Of a stretch of DNA of 64,000 nt, positions 30,719-43,590 are shown piece by piece. Every line of letters starts with the position of its first letter. Position 1 is the stretch's first letter. The stretch covers positions 30,332,230 to 30,396,229 of the forward strand of contig CM051516.1 of assembly GCA_028015205.1 (NCBI GenBank), given 5' to 3'. The stretch comes from Mytilisepta virgata. Lineage: Eukaryota; Mollusca; Bivalvia; Mytilida; Mytilidae. The position numbers and the translations under genes are program-made. The notes under the pieces were generated by a model that did not search any database, was not told the DNA's origin, and worked only from the letters and a program-made list of their open reading frames with translations.

Positions 30719-32104
30719 TCTAATTTGCCTGAGTGTTTACTGAGGAATATGTTGGTGACATTATTCATGTCATTATCAAATATCTTTATTTTCAATGATT
30801 TTGTTGTGTACATGTATTAGAAACATTTATCACATCAGCTCTCCCATGATTACCATTGAAATTGAAAGCGGTTTAAATCCCCACCCAATAGATATCTGCT
30901 CGAGTGGGTGAAAAAAACCATTAAAGAAGAAGACACTTATAACATTGAAATTATCAATACACAAACAATGTTGCACAGAATATTAAAGAGTTGATACACA
31001 AGTCAAAATTTAGAATGTGACCTTAACCTTTGACCTTGACCTCATTTTACTTGTTAGGGGTTATCTCAACTCTAAATAACAATTTGTATGATAACCAAAA
31101 GTGAAAATCGTTTAAAGGGAAATAACTCCTATGAAATACTGACCAAATGGAACAAAGTTGCGCACAGCTAAACTGAAGACATTGCAAAAGATTTTAGTTC
31201 GATATCTTTTACGGTTACAGAGAAATAAAGATAACAAGAAAAAAAGGGGGCTGGGAGATAACTTCTATAGGAAAAGGTGTTCGGTTACACATGATCAATA
31301 GTGAAATCGTAATCACTGTGCGATATCATGGACCTTAATTCCTTTTGATATGTCAAGTAACAAAAATAACAGACGGCAATAGAAAAAAAAAAAATCAGAA
31401 CAAAGGCAAAAGGTCTTTTCACGTAAAGTGGAAAGACCTAATAAAACAATTAATTGCGAACTGACGCAAGTGAGGTAAGTATTATTTTGTAAGCAGTGAG
31501 AATATACATTAATATTTTTCTTATTTTGGTTAATAATCAGGCCACACAAAATTGAGTTTTAGTTCTTTGTTTTTTTTTATGATAAATATAGTTGCGAGTG
31601 AGCAAAAATGGGTTTTTTTCTAACGGACTAGTTTTTTTCAAACTTAAGTGTGACACACCTTTTTATTTTTAATTTCTTGAAAAATGAAGAATTAGAGGAG
31701 AATTTTGATATCTAATATTTAAATGTCAGTTTGGTTTGGGCTAATTTGTAAGGAATTTAACGGTGAATATTTCAGCCAAAATGAGGCATTATGAGTTCCA
31801 AATGTGTGAAAAATGTTTCCGTCGTCAGTTATCCTTACGGATCTATACACTCCTGCTTATCTCTCTAATGAAAGAATTTTTTAGAAGTTTTAATTTTGTG
31901 ATAACGACAATACTCTCTAAATTTGACGCACTTTGAAATAAAAATGTTGTTTCAAATAACGTGGAGTTGGTCCATTTGTAGCATGCATTTGAATTTTTCT
32001 TTAATATTTTACGGGACTATAAGGATACAGTTGCAATACAAATCATCCATCGACAATATGAAAATCAAAAATTGTCATTCAACAAATAATAAATAAAATC
32101 TACC
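30719..32104. other. Intron 6 after element 2; no gene seen
   Basis: AT-rich, with short frames only. A TGACCTTGACCTCA phrase near 31033 resembles the unit of the array at 32.5-33.6 kb. Confidence 0.4.
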
Positions 32105-32284
32105 ACTCTTCAAAGAAAGCAAAAATAAATAAATAAATAAACAGATAAATAAATAAATATAAACAGATAAATAAATAAATAGATAAATAAATAAATAAAA
32201 TAAATAATTAAACAGATAAATAAATAAATAAATAGATAAATAGATAAATAAATAAATAAACAGATAAGTAAATAAATAGATAGA

Positions 32285-32323
<39 letters not shown>

Positions 32324-32395
32324 ATTAAATAAATAATTAAACAGATAAATAAATATTTAAATAAATAAATGAATAAATAAATAAATGAAAGAAAA
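32105..32395. repeat. Microsatellite (AAAT/AGAT)n
   Basis: About 290 bp of interrupted AAAT, AGAT and ACAGAT units. Confidence 0.9.
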
Positions 32396-32454
32396 AAACA
32401 TTAACTTAAAAAAAGTGTTGATCAGATGATAGAAAAAATTTGTTGTTCGACCTA

Positions 32455-33650
32455 TAATTGTCTCACCTGCGATGAAAAGGCGAGATATAGGTATTACTTT
32501 CTGGAGGTGACGGCGTAAACTTTTCTAAAACTTTAATAACTTTGCTCATATAATATTTATAATTGAGGTTTATGGTCCACAGATAGTTTATCGTATAAGG
32601 TTTGCCGCAGTTTACTTGTCTTGTGACCCTGACCTCATTTTCATGGTTCACTGACTTCATAAACATAAATGTAAAATCTGCATCCAGTGGTTAAATTTTC
32701 TCAGCAACTGTAATACCTAGGCCAACCATATTTGGTCTATAGATAGTTCTTAGTGGGTACATGCCAGCTGATACCTGGCTTGGGACCTTGACCTCAATTT
32801 CATGCTTGAGTGACTTTGTCACATTTTCGTGGTTAAGTCCATTTCTCAGCAACTATAATACCTAGACCCACCATATTTGGTCAATAGATAATTCTTGGTG
32901 GGTACATGTTAGTCTGACACCTGTATTTTGACCTTGACCTCAATTTCATGCTTGAGTGACCTGCATCACATTTTCCTAGTTAAGTCCAATTCTCAGCAAC
33001 TGTAATGCCTAGACCCACCGCCAGTCTGACACTTGTCTCTGGACCTTGACCTCAATTTCATGGTTGAATGACCTGCCCATTTTTCAGCAACTGTAATACC
33101 TAGACCCACCGTATTTGGTATATTGATAGTTCTCGTTGGGTACATTGTTGACACTTGTCCATGGACCTTGACCTCAATTTCATGGATGGGTGACTTTCAT
33201 CCCAGTTTTTTTATTAAGTCCATATTTTAGCAACTGTCATACCTAGACCCACTATATTTGGTCAATAGATAGTTCTTAGTGGGTACATGTCGGTATAACA
33301 CCTGCCATTTGACCTTGACCTTAATTTCATGGGTCACATTTTCGTGATTAAGTCCATTTCTTAGCAACTGTAATACCTAAACCAACCATATCTGGTCAAT
33401 AGATAGTTCTTAGTGGGTACATGCCAGTCTGACACCTGTCTCTGGACCTTGACCTCAATTTCTTGCCTTAGTGACTTGTGTTTAGGCTTGAATGACATGC
33501 ATGAGGTTTTTCAGACACATTATCACCTGACCATTACTATTTCTTTTAACGCATTTTTCCTTTGACTTGCAATGTGGGGTATCAGATAATCATTATTCTT
33601 TGTCCATGTGCATACTCAGGCAAGACATTTAGTGTGTCCATTCTTGTTTT
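32455..33650. mobile_element. Non-autonomous repeat with about 140-bp tandem units
   Basis: Seven or so imperfect units carry CTCAGCAACTGTAATACCTA, a CCACCATATTTGGTC core, GATAGTTCTTAGTGGGTACATG and TTGACCTCAATTTCATG. It ends near a TGTGTCCATTCTTGTTTT phrase that also ends the repeat at 42955-43590, so the two are related. No coding capacity. Confidence 0.65.
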
Positions 33651-34193
33651 AACTGCAATACATAAACGTTATCAAATGCCGGCGTCATGACGTTGCCTGA
33701 AGAAAAAATCACCAAAATTTGTACCTTGATATTATCTTCAGCAGCAGATACCACGAAATCAAGCATGGGGACCCGCAAATATTTTTATGTCACCAGAAAG
33801 CTTGTGGATGAGGCAATATAATATTAGTTTTTCACAAAACTGTCTGATTAACATCAATGAGCAAAACTGTTGAAAAATTGACGTTTTCCCTATATCCTAT
33901 GTTAAAAGTTCATTTCAGAATGCATTTTGAAAGGGTTATAGAAAAAAAATAAGCATGGGTACCCCCAATTTTTATTTCATATTCCAATGTATTTTGATTA
34001 GCTTTACATACTGACAAAAAATTAGAAAACTGTAGGATACTTTCAATTACTTTGCCTTGACCTTAACATGAGTTTTTAAATCCATATGGGAAAAGACGTT
34101 CAATAGAAATAGAGTATTAAAAGTCCTGAAATAGCAGGCTATCACTTGGTCTGTAAGTTCATTTAGGTTTGAGAGATAGCTCAAAATGATCAA
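33651..34193. other. Intron 6; no feature seen
   Basis: No splice-supported coding sequence or repeat was recognised. Confidence 0.4.
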
Positions 34194-34457
34194 GGGGCCT
34201 CAGTAGCCGAGTGGTCTAGGTAGTTCGTCATGACTACTAATGATCACTAGCCTGTCAACACTGAGGTTGAGTTCGATTCTCACCTGTGGGTGTGTTGGAC
34301 TCCGATCTAAATTGACAAGGATTGCCAATTTTCCTACCAAAGGTCGGTGGTTCTCTGAGGGTACTCCGGCCTCCTCCAACAATAAAAACTGGCCGCCGCG
34401 ATAGTAGCCAAATGTGCTGAAAACGGCATAAAAACCCCAACTAAACAAACAAACAAA
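34194..34457 (+). mobile_element. tRNA-derived SINE, + orientation
   Basis: The tRNA-like head holds an A box (TAGCCGAGTGGTCTA, from 34204) and a B box (GGTTGAGTTCGATTC, to 34279). It is followed by a non-tRNA body and an (AAAC)n tail. The same body, reversed, lies at 60209-60454. The serine/leucine-type A box suggests the head came from such a tRNA. Confidence 0.85.
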
Positions 34458-34813
34458 ATGATCAAAATACACTGCCATATGTCGGCTTTCATTTTTGGGG
34501 TGCGTTATGACAATTTCAAAACCATAAGGCTGTTGAAATTTTCCTTATATCAAGTAAAATGTCCCAGTTTAAAACTCTCCATCAAGAATAAAAAATTGCT
34601 GGGTATTTTCAATTAGCCCATTGGAACTTTGTATGGAAAATTTCTGAATTGTATACAGTTTTAAACCATCTCTAGTTGTTCAGTTATCATGAGCTGTTTT
34701 GTAACAGCAGGTTTAATCACACAGAGCAGCAATAGTTTTATTACGGACTTGTGAAGTTCAAGAATTCGGTTGATAAAAACTCATTATAACCTGCATCGTT
34801 TCTTTTTTAATAG
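34458..34813. other. Intron 6, right end
   Basis: There is nothing of note before the acceptor of exon 7. Confidence 0.4.
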
Positions 34814-35402
34814 CTGATACAGGAAATCTAGAAGAAAAACTAAGAGTCTTGAGTTATAAAGAGACCTTATTCCCTCTTCGTGATCTGGTAAAGGTTGTCC
34901 AATCAGAAGATGTTGCTGACATAGAGAAACACAGACCATTATATTAGTAACAGTCTTTGAATTGACAAGAGACCAGTTAGATATTTTGCCAGACATTGTG
35001 GAATGTAGTAACGGACTTCTGTTTACTAAACTTTGGGAAGCGAAAGGAATTGAACTAAAGAAAGATAAGGGTAGAAAAATAAACATTCAGGAGGTTTTGA
35101 CCGAGTTATGGGAACCTGTAGCTAATCAGTGGAAAACAATCTGTGATAAACTTAAGAAAGGTGAATTGTTCTTTTCTGAATTTGAAAAATTCTTTGCTAA
35201 AACTGATATAAAGAGTCTCAGAAATGAATTGTTGTTATTGGAACATGGAGGAAACACTCGATGGATTGATGAACGACTGGATCAGATAGAAAAGTACAGA
35301 GATCTTAGAAGCTGTGAATTTGGTGCAGAGGCTATATTAGAAGTTGTTGAAGCATTTGATTTGAAAGGCGATTTCAGTCAAATTATTGAGATTTGTAAAT
35401 AT
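34814..35402 (+). CDS. RNF213: RNF213-like exon 7, with a 1-nt frame break
   Basis: The acceptor is TTTTTTAATAG (phase 1), the donor AAATAT|GTAAGT (phase 0). The first part reads ADTGNLEEKLRVLSYKETLF onward and meets TAG at 34945. The second part is open from 34920 in the frame one base out (ELTRDQLDILPDIVECSNG onward) and runs to the donor. The break lies in 34920-34944, next to a TTATATTAG run, and fits loss of one base. No intron with matching phases explains it. It may be a sequencing error, a real null allele or a pseudogenising change; later exons show no decay. Confidence 0.8.
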
Positions 35403-35703
35403 GTAAGTATGCATGTATAATTTTTACCATAAAATTTTGTTTTGGCTTTTGTGATATCAAGCAATATAAATACATTGTACAAGAAATAATGTATTTAAAT
35501 GTGAAAACCAATGGATATCTAGAAGATCTGAATCATATTAATGTTTAAAATTCATTTGATGGAACATTGAGTAATCAGGTAATACTTATGTAAAATTTTT
35601 ATATAAATTGTATCAGTAATTGACTATTGTCATCTTACACCATACAGAAAACTGTATTTTAACAATACAAGTAATTTGAAGTGTTGTTTTCTTTCTTTTT
35701 TAG

Positions 35704-35857
35704 ACAAAAGGTGCAGACACCAGTATGAACAAACTTGACAAATCATTATTGAAGACATGTTTCATTCTTAGAGAGGTTACAAAAGAGAGGGCTGAGTGTC
35801 TTAAAACATTTATAAGATGTAAACAGCTTGTTGATTGGCTTAGAAAATCAATGCCAT
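35704..35857 (+). CDS. RNF213: RNF213-like exon 8
   Basis: The acceptor is TTCTTTTTTAG, the donor CCAT|GTAAGT, phases 0 in and 1 out. It encodes TKGADTSMNKLDKSLLKTCF then REVTKERAECLKTF, helical stalk. The following 640-nt intron shows nothing. Confidence 0.85.
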
Positions 35858-36497
35858 GTAAGTTCATTTCTTATTTTTATCACAAGTTACTAAAAGCTTT
35901 GTCATTTGCTGAGCATTTGTTGCCAATGGTTCTTTTGTCCTTCTATAACATTTTGGATTTTTATCCTCTCTGAAACTAAAAAAATCAGTAATCTGGTATA
36001 AAGCATTCATGAAAAGGTGTAATTAAAAGTTCATCACAAACTTGTACTAACAAATGATTTAAGTATGTTCCGACCAAATATGATGGCACAACTCTTAATA
36101 TCTGTGGTGGCTATTGCCTCTGTTTACCTGCAAAATGCTAAGAACATAAATTTTTGTATTCATTAATTGCCATAATTTGACCTGAACTGAAATTACCACT
36201 CAAAAAGCCACCTGCACCTCTGAGTACTTACAGATTATGAATGTAACATTTAAATTCAACTCTCCTTTTAGTATTGGCCCAGACTAAGTTTGAAGGTCCT
36301 GATGTACCCAAAGTGCGTTGATAAAAACCACCACTCAGTAGATCATTTTGACCTGTATTTTATAATTCAGTGACATTTTTTCATATTTGCATATCTCAGT
36401 ATCATTACCACAATTATCAACATGTCAATAATATTAAGGAAAAACTATGGCAATACACTATTATTATAGATTTGAAAAAAGTAAAATATTATTTTAG

Positions 36498-36718
36498 CTG
36501 GACTGAAAGAGTTGAAGGTATTTGTTGACCTCGCCAGCATAAAAGCAGGAGAAGGAGATATGGAGATAGATAAAGTCACCTGTTTACACTCAGCCACTAC
36601 TGGATACGCTCCACTGATTTTTAATTTAGAGAAGAAATGTGGAACCAAAATGTTTCTTGAAAAATGTCAAGAAGTCTGGAAAGAATTGATGGCAAACCCT
36701 GGACTCCCTAAAAAACTG
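36498..36718 (+). CDS. RNF213: RNF213-like exon 9: KELKVFVDLAS segment
   Basis: Phases are 1 in and 0 out. It holds LKELKVFVDLASIKAGEGD, one of the best conserved N-terminal stretches of RNF213, then the LHSATTGYAPLIFNL region. This exon alone identifies the family. Donor AAACTG|GTATAG. Confidence 0.93.
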
Positions 36719-36904
36719 GTATAGTCATTGTATTGTATTTTGAAATACTGTTGAATATTGTTAATTCAAGCTTAAAGTTTTGAGAATAGTTATAATGCAA
36801 AGGTAAGGGATGGATAGAATACCAGGAAAAAGGAGTGAGTGGGCAGGAGAAAGGATTTAAAAACATGCGTTGATTTCAGTGAAACATGGTAAAAAAAATC
36901 CTTT

Positions 36905-39900
36905 TTAGCTCACCTGGCCGTCATCCGTAAACTTTCACATATTGATCATCTCCTCTAAAACCAATGGAGCAAATTTAACGAAACTTTACAGGAATGATGT
37001 ATGGAAGGTCCGTTACTAAGATTGCGGAAATTTTTCCGATCCGCCAAAAAACATGGCTGCCAGAGCAGGACAGTTTAACATTGGACCCTATGGGAAAACA
37101 GGTTAAAGTTTATTTCCTCTGAAACCACATGGGCAAATTTAACCAAACTTTACAGGAATGATGTATGAAAGGTCCTTTACTAAGAGTGCCGAAATTTTAC
37201 CGATCAGCCATAAAACATGGCTGCCAGTGCAGGACATAGTTTAACGTTGGACCCTATGGGAAAACATGTTAAAGTTCATCTTTTCTAAAACTACTTTAGC
37301 AAATTTAACCAAACTTTACAGGAATGTTGTATGGAAGGTCCTTTACTAAGATTGCCGAAATTTTTCTGATCCGCCAAAAAACATGGCTGCCAGAGCAGGA
37401 CATAGTTTAACATTGGACACTATGGGAAAACATGTTAAAGTTCATCTCCTCTGAAACTACTTGAGCAAATTTAACCAAACTTTACAGGATTGATGTATGG
37501 AAGGTCCTTTACTAAGATTGCCAAAGTTTTTCCGATCCGCCATAAAACATGGCTACCAGCGCAGGACATAGTTTAACATTGGACCCTATGGGAAAACATG
37601 TTAAAGTTCATCTCCTCTGAAACTACTTGAGCAAATTTAACCAAACTTTACAGGAATGATGTATGTTAGGTCCTTTACTAAGTTTGCCAAAATTTGTCCG
37701 ATCCGCAGTAAAACATGGCTGCCAGCGCAGGACATAGTTTAACATTGGACCCTATGGGAAAACATGTTAAAGTTCATCTTCTCTGAAACTACTTGAGCAA
37801 ATTTAACCAAACTTTACAGGAATGATGTATGGAAGAACCTTTACAAAGATTGCAGAAATTTTTCCGATCTGCCAAAAAACATGGCTGCAAGCACAGGACA
37901 TAGTTTAACATTGGACCCTATGGGAAAATATGTTAAGGATCATCTTCTCTGAACCTACTAAATAAAATTAAACCAAACTTTACAGGAATGATGCATGGAA
38001 TCTCCCTCACAAAGATTAATAAATTTTTTTGCGATCTGTTTAAAAACATGGCCGCCAGTGCAGGACATAGTTTAACATTGGACCCTATTTCAGATGATAT
38101 GTTTTAGAATGTTTTAATGTTTTAGCATGCCCTAAGTCACATATTATCATATTAATAAATATTTTACATCCAATAAATCTTCATAAATATTTTTAGAAGC
38201 ACCATATTTAAATTTGTGAAGATTTAATTTTGTCGGAGTCGAGGCTGTTGTCTTTAATTTAGTACATGAGAATTTGCCGTTTAATTTTCACAACTTCCTG
38301 TAACTGAGGTAGGAGTAACAGCTGCAATTAACTTGTTTAAAAAAATATTACATTTAAGACACCAAATATAGCAAAACAATATGATTTAGTCCTTTTCATG
38401 TTCTTTAGCATTACAAACTATGTTTATGGTGCCTGTCAGTCAGAGATCCCACTTGTACAAGTAAATCGATTTTTACTCATTTGGGTAAAAAAAAATTTAC
38501 GCGATTGCGTAAATGGTTGATCGAAGAGTTTTCCCGAGATCGACAATTTTTTTGAAATTGCCGCTTATTGACGTATCAGAGCTCTCCCTAAATGCATTGG
38601 AGAGAATCAGAACATCACAGCCATCGAAGATATCACTTGGAGTTTTGAAAGGTAAATATGAAAGTGTTTTTATTGAAAGATTTTAATCGTAATTTGTGTT
38701 TTTTGGGCTAGTTTTCAAGAGATTGGTTTGTTGAAGAAAACTTTTATCTGGAAATACGGAGAGTTTTCTGATAAAACAGAATGGCTAAGCAGTCTATTTT
38801 ATTATATAACGAAGAAGCGCACTGCGGTTATGGGTTGACGCACGTCATTTTAAGTTGACCACTGTTCCTTAATATTTACGCATGCAAGTAAAAAAAAATT
38901 TCTTTTCATTTTTAAGACATTTTGGGGAGACAACTCATGCGTCCTTGTATCTTGTTTCGTGAAGCTACCGTTATCGACATTTATTGGGGACAACAATCAG
39001 GATGGGAACATGTCTCCGAACTGTCGGGACAGGGGCTCCAATCATGAGTTTTATATTTTTATGGATAGAAAAATGGTTTCATACCTAAAGCATCTAAAGT
39101 GTTCATATTAAAAGTAATCAAAAAATGGGGAGGGGGATAGGGGGGGGGCACATGGGCTTGTACTAAAAATGGGGACTTTTTGAGGTAGAAAAGCTTGTAA
39201 GGTAAGAAAAAAAACAAAAAAACAAAAAAAAACAAAACAAAACAAAAAAAAAACAAGCAACAAGCACCTTCGTGTGGGGGAGTAGGGGATATATTTAAAA
39301 AAAAAATGGTTAGTCTGTTAGTTGAAAAAGCCTGTTAGGGAAATTTTAATCTTTCATTTCTTTTCAATATGGAGCCTAGAATTTTTTGTGCACCAAAAAA
39401 TTTCTCAAAGATGCCTGAAACACATACATTGACATACATATAAAGGTATGGAACGTTTATCTTTCAGCCAATTCTTGATTATCAAATTATTCTAACACTG
39501 GTTGAGAGATGTGAAAAATGCACGTAAAATTAGAGAAATAAAAAAATAATGCCTAACGTTGGGGTACCCAAATCGCCCATGGTTAAATATCAGCCCCATT
39601 GACAAAACTCAGGAAAAACAATTACATTTTGTTAAAGAAGGTTATTTTTAATAAATTTCTGTAAAATGAGTTCATACATTTTATGCTGCGTTAAAAAATA
39701 AAGTACCACGTGTGATTTGGGTACCTGTGGTCGATTTGGATACCCCGACGTTATACCTTACAACTCTGACTTATTTAGGCATTTCAGCAGAAACACAAGT
39801 ATTTTTTTTGGCTGAGAAGTAAATTTATTTGAGATTCTACTATTGTCAAAATTGTGCAAGGATTTCATGAACTGTCAAACAATCATTTGTATAAAGAGTG

Positions 39901-40685
39901 AAAAATAAAACTTATACAAGTAAATTTCACCAGGCAATGTTCTATTTAGTATTTCAATTAATTTTTTAAATCAAGTTACTTTATTGTCCTTAAACATAGT
40001 TTGTGACAACAACACAAAATAGATTAACAAATACACAATACTGAACATTTTAAACACAAAGAACAAGAAAAAAGTGACTAGTCCCCTAAAGATTGACTTT
40101 AAGGAGTAAAAAAAAATGAAACTTGTATAAGTAAATTTCATTTGACGTGTAAGATTTCATATGACGTGTAAGACAAATTATGTTTTTCACAGTAAACAAT
40201 TACTTCAGGGAGTAAAAAAAATAAACTTTTGTTAGTAAATTTAATAAAGGCCTAATAAAAAAAATACCTGCGTTTCCGCTATCATGCCAAAAAAGGGTAG
40301 ATAGGTAGGCATTACATTTTATTTGTTTTATATATGTTACCTTAAGTTGTACTATGAAAACATTCGAACTTAAATAGTGCTTGTTTAGGCGTCGGTGTAA
40401 AGGATAACTTGATATATATATATATCAGAATGCTTTATTTTGTTAGTTTGTACACTATCTAAAATATTTTTTTTTATACATGTACATTTTAGGACAATTT
40501 TTTGAAGTTATAAGGGCTATACACTATATGTATATGATCACTGATAGATCTAATATGCATTATTGAATTATGATTCCCAATGGCCATATTTTATACATAT
40601 TTACAATAAAGAAATTCACAGGCATGCCTGTGTAGAAGCATTTTGTCAGGTGAGCGATACAGGCTCAGCCCACTGAGCCTCTAGT
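36905..40685. mobile_element. Repeat region bounded by TTTAGCTCACCTG and CAGGTGAGC-GATACAGGCTC
   Basis: It begins TTTTTAGCTCACCTGGCC, continues with about eight imperfect tandem units of about 155 bp (36960-38100; core ATGGCTGCCAG-GCAGGACATAGTTTAAC), and ends CAGGTGAGCGATACAGGCTC at about 40650. The outer parts are inverted relative to each other. The central 38.1-40.6 kb holds only AT-rich DNA and an array of a AGTAAATTT phrase at 39.9-40.25 kb. Parts of the right end also occur at 10138 and 16106. No ORF of note, so it is non-autonomous or nested. Confidence 0.55.
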
Positions 40686-41125
40686 TTAATCTAAAATCAC
40701 AGATATGGAAATTTATTGTTTATCAAATTGAAATCATGAAAAAGAGAAGGGAGAGAGAGGGTGGAAGATGGAGAAAGATACCCCCTGTCCACCTGATATT
40801 GTGTTTGGACCAAATAGTTACATTGACATATCCAGATTTTTTTATTAAAATGATTTTAGGGCTACAAATTTCAATCTATTCAGCCTATTTGATATAAAAA
40901 AAAATTGAATAGTACAATATGTTGATAGAAATAGTTATATTCATTGAGGTTGTATTTTCTGTACTGTGTACAGTAGAATCACCTGATGAAACCAACATAA
41001 CAGCTACTAGATTTCAGGCAACCAGTATTGAATATTAATTTGTCTCAAAAATTGATAACAAATTTCTTGCTAGTCAGCCATAAAGATGGAAATATTACAA
41101 TATGTGTTTTATCATTTAATTGCAG

Positions 41126-41278
41126 ATTGACACAAACAGACAGTTAGCATGGTTACAAACAGTGAAGAAATCACATGGATCTATTGAAGTTCGCTCTCTT
41201 CAGCAAGCTGAGGCTATAAATACCAAGGGAATTTACCTAGTTGGAAATCTGACTAAAAATGGGAATGTCAGGAAAACT
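41126..41278 (+). CDS. RNF213: RNF213-like exon 10
   Basis: A 153-nt exon, phase 0/0: acceptor TTAATTGCAG, donor AAAACT|GTAATT. It encodes WLQTVKKSHGSIEVRSLQQA then NTKGIYLVGN, closely matching the RNF213 family. Confidence 0.93.
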
Positions 41279-41996
41279 GTAATTTTTTCTTCATTATTCT
41301 TAAATAACTATACTAGATAGGGAATATTAATCAGTTTTAAACAAGTGTATATTTGACAGTATCATAGTCATGTGTTGTCAAAAGTCGATGCAAAAAACCT
41401 TACAGAAAATGAACTTTTAATCATTTTTCAGTTTTATATGACTTCAGATGATATATCACCAGAATTTTCAGAATTTTTCTGTCGTATTTCTTTCATATTT
41501 TGTATAGATCAGACAGATAACATTGACACCATGAACAATTCCTTATTTCTGATTAGTCAAATTTTAAAATTAGTCTTTGAAAAAATTTCATTTTTGTTCC
41601 AATTTGATAACTTCAGCATCTGTTGAAATATTTGGCCTATTGATCTTAAACTTGGTATGAGATTTCTGAATGGTTGTCTTCAAGTTAATTTTCAAAAATC
41701 TACTTTAAAATGACTGAACTATAACTTTATATGATTGTAAATGGGTAGATTGTTTTGAATGCCTGGTGAGCAACTCAGACTGATAATTTGGAAAAATTAA
41801 ATATCATTAATTTCAATTAAATATATTAGTTGATGTTTTTTATTCAATACAAAAATATTTTCTCATGTATGCAAAATTTTTAATAAATGTGACAAAACAT
41901 AATGTGGTTCTCTTGTAGTATCATGAAAAATAAAAAATAAATTTATTATTTTCTGTGATTTATTAATAGTGATAAGTAAGCATTGTATATTTTTAG

Positions 41997-42164
41997 ACAC
42001 TCTCAGAAGTTTTGGAATTGCGAGTAGCAGAAGATGAACAGGAAGGAAATGTTGCTCAGAGAAAACAGTACAAGTATGAACAACTCCATGATTTACAGTC
42101 CAGACTGATGTTGGTAGCTGGTAAAGCAGAGAAAGGGAAGGATGAAGTGGACAGATTTATGCTG
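41997..42164 (+). CDS. RNF213: RNF213-like exon 11
   Basis: A 168-nt exon, phase 0/0: acceptor ATTTTTAG, donor ATGCTG|GTAAAT. It encodes TLSEVLELRVAEDEQ and the basic helix RKQYKYEQLHDLQSRLML. Confidence 0.9.
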
Positions 42165-42520
42165 GTAAATATTAACAATTATTAACCAATGTGTTCAAAT
42201 ACAGTAAAAACTGTCTAGTTGATACAAAACTGGAACTGGTCATTAATACAGGTCTAATACAGGAATGTTTTGATATTTGGCCAGTAGCTTTATGACCATG
42301 AGTTGTATCGTCTCTCCTATTTTCAGGTCTGGAAAGGAACCACTTCCTGTTTGCGGATACTTACAAATTTTACAATACCTTATGTTTACATGAAATTTTT
42401 CATCAAACTTTTCAAGTCTGTTTTTCCAATTTTCAAAATTAAAAAGAGTGGGGGTATACTTTGCACGATAACACGTGCAAGCTCATGTTCTTTTTAATTT
42501 TTTTAAATATGTGATAAATA

Positions 42521-42657
42521 GATCATTACATGGCATTTTCCATATCAGCCCTGGTATCATCCCTCGACCCATATCGGACCTCGGGCTACAGCCCTCAGTC
42601 CTATATAGGAGTCTCGGGATGATACCAGGGCCGATATGGAAAATGCCATGTAATAAT
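42521..42657. repeat. Long foldback palindrome 1
   Basis: Arms of about 43 bp (42521-42563 and 42615-42657), both reading TACATGGCATTTTCCATAT, with two or three mismatches. The loop holds GGGCTACAGCCC. MITE-like; frames on both strands (42475-42663 and 42483-42677) are a result of the symmetry. Confidence 0.85.
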
Positions 42658-42817
42658 CTATAATTATTGACTAACAATAGAATATAAGCCTAAAAATTAT
42701 AAAACCTGTCAATACAATACAAAATATCAAAGTACGCCAATACGACACATACCCCTCCAATATGCCGTATTGGCTAGTCAATATGACATATTGGACTGGT
42801 TAGTCAATAAAGGTATA

Positions 42818-42944
42818 ATTGCGGAAGGTTTTCCATATTTGCTTAGTTATTGGTCCTTTGCTACCCATATTGGCTTCGCCTCAGTCCAATATGGCTTGCC
42901 TGGGACCAATAACAAAGCCAATATGGAAAACCTTACGCAATAAT
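42818..42944. repeat. Long foldback palindrome 2
   Basis: Arms of about 40 bp (42818-42857 and 42902-42944), sharing AAGGTTTTCCATATT and TTATTGGTCC. The loop holds CATATTGGCTTCGCCTCAGT. Confidence 0.8.
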
Positions 42945-42954
42945 ACTGTAGTTC

Positions 42955-43590
42955 TGGTTTTTGTCGAGCCTGCGACGTAAGACGCAGAAAGCTCGACATA
43001 GGGATAGTGATCCGGCGGCGGCGGCGTTAACTAAATTCTTAAAAGCTTTATATTTTAGAAGATGGAAGACCTGGATGCTTTATACTTTGTATATAGATGC
43101 CATATAATAAGAAGTTTCTGTCTGTCATATGTACATTGTCCTTGACCTCATTTTCATGGTTCATTGGTTATAGTGAAGTTTTTGTGTTTTGGCCTGTTTT
43201 TTTAATACTGTATGCAAAAGGTCTACTATATTTGGTGTATGGAAGGATTGTAAGGTGTACATGTCCAACTGGCAGGTGTCATCTGACCTTGACCTCATTT
43301 TCATGGTTCAGTGGTTATAGTTAAGTTTTTTGTTTTGGCCTGTTTTTTCGAATACTGTATGCAATAGGTCTACTATATTTGGTGTATGGAAGGATTGTAG
43401 GGTGTACATGTCCAGCTGGCAGGTGTCATCTGACCTTGACCTCATTTTCATGGTTCAGTGGTTATAGTTAAGTTTTTGTGTGTTGGCCTGTTTTTCGAAT
43501 ACTGTATGCAATATGTCCGATAGCATTTACTTTTATTAGAAATACACGACAGGTGAGACATTTTTGTGTGTCCACTCTTGTTCTGTATAA
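42955..43590. mobile_element. Non-autonomous repeat with about 145-bp tandem units
   Basis: It starts with a hairpin (GTCGAGCCTGCGAC ... AAGCTCGAC) and a GGCGGCGGCGG run. Three units follow, each with CTTGACCTCATTTTCATGGTTCA and TGTATGCAATAGGTCTACTA. It ends TGTGTGTCCACTCTTGTTCT, as in the repeat at 32455-33650. Confidence 0.7.

Noticed and set aside
30422..30813. ORFs across the LTR on both strands
   Set aside because: They are identical to those in the other LTR and explained by it.
34204..34280. A functional tRNA gene
   Set aside because: A and B boxes are present, but the cloverleaf is incomplete and the sequence continues into a SINE body with a second copy at 60.2 kb.
42475..42677. 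Mirror-image ORFs on both strands
   Set aside because: A direct result of the foldback palindrome.
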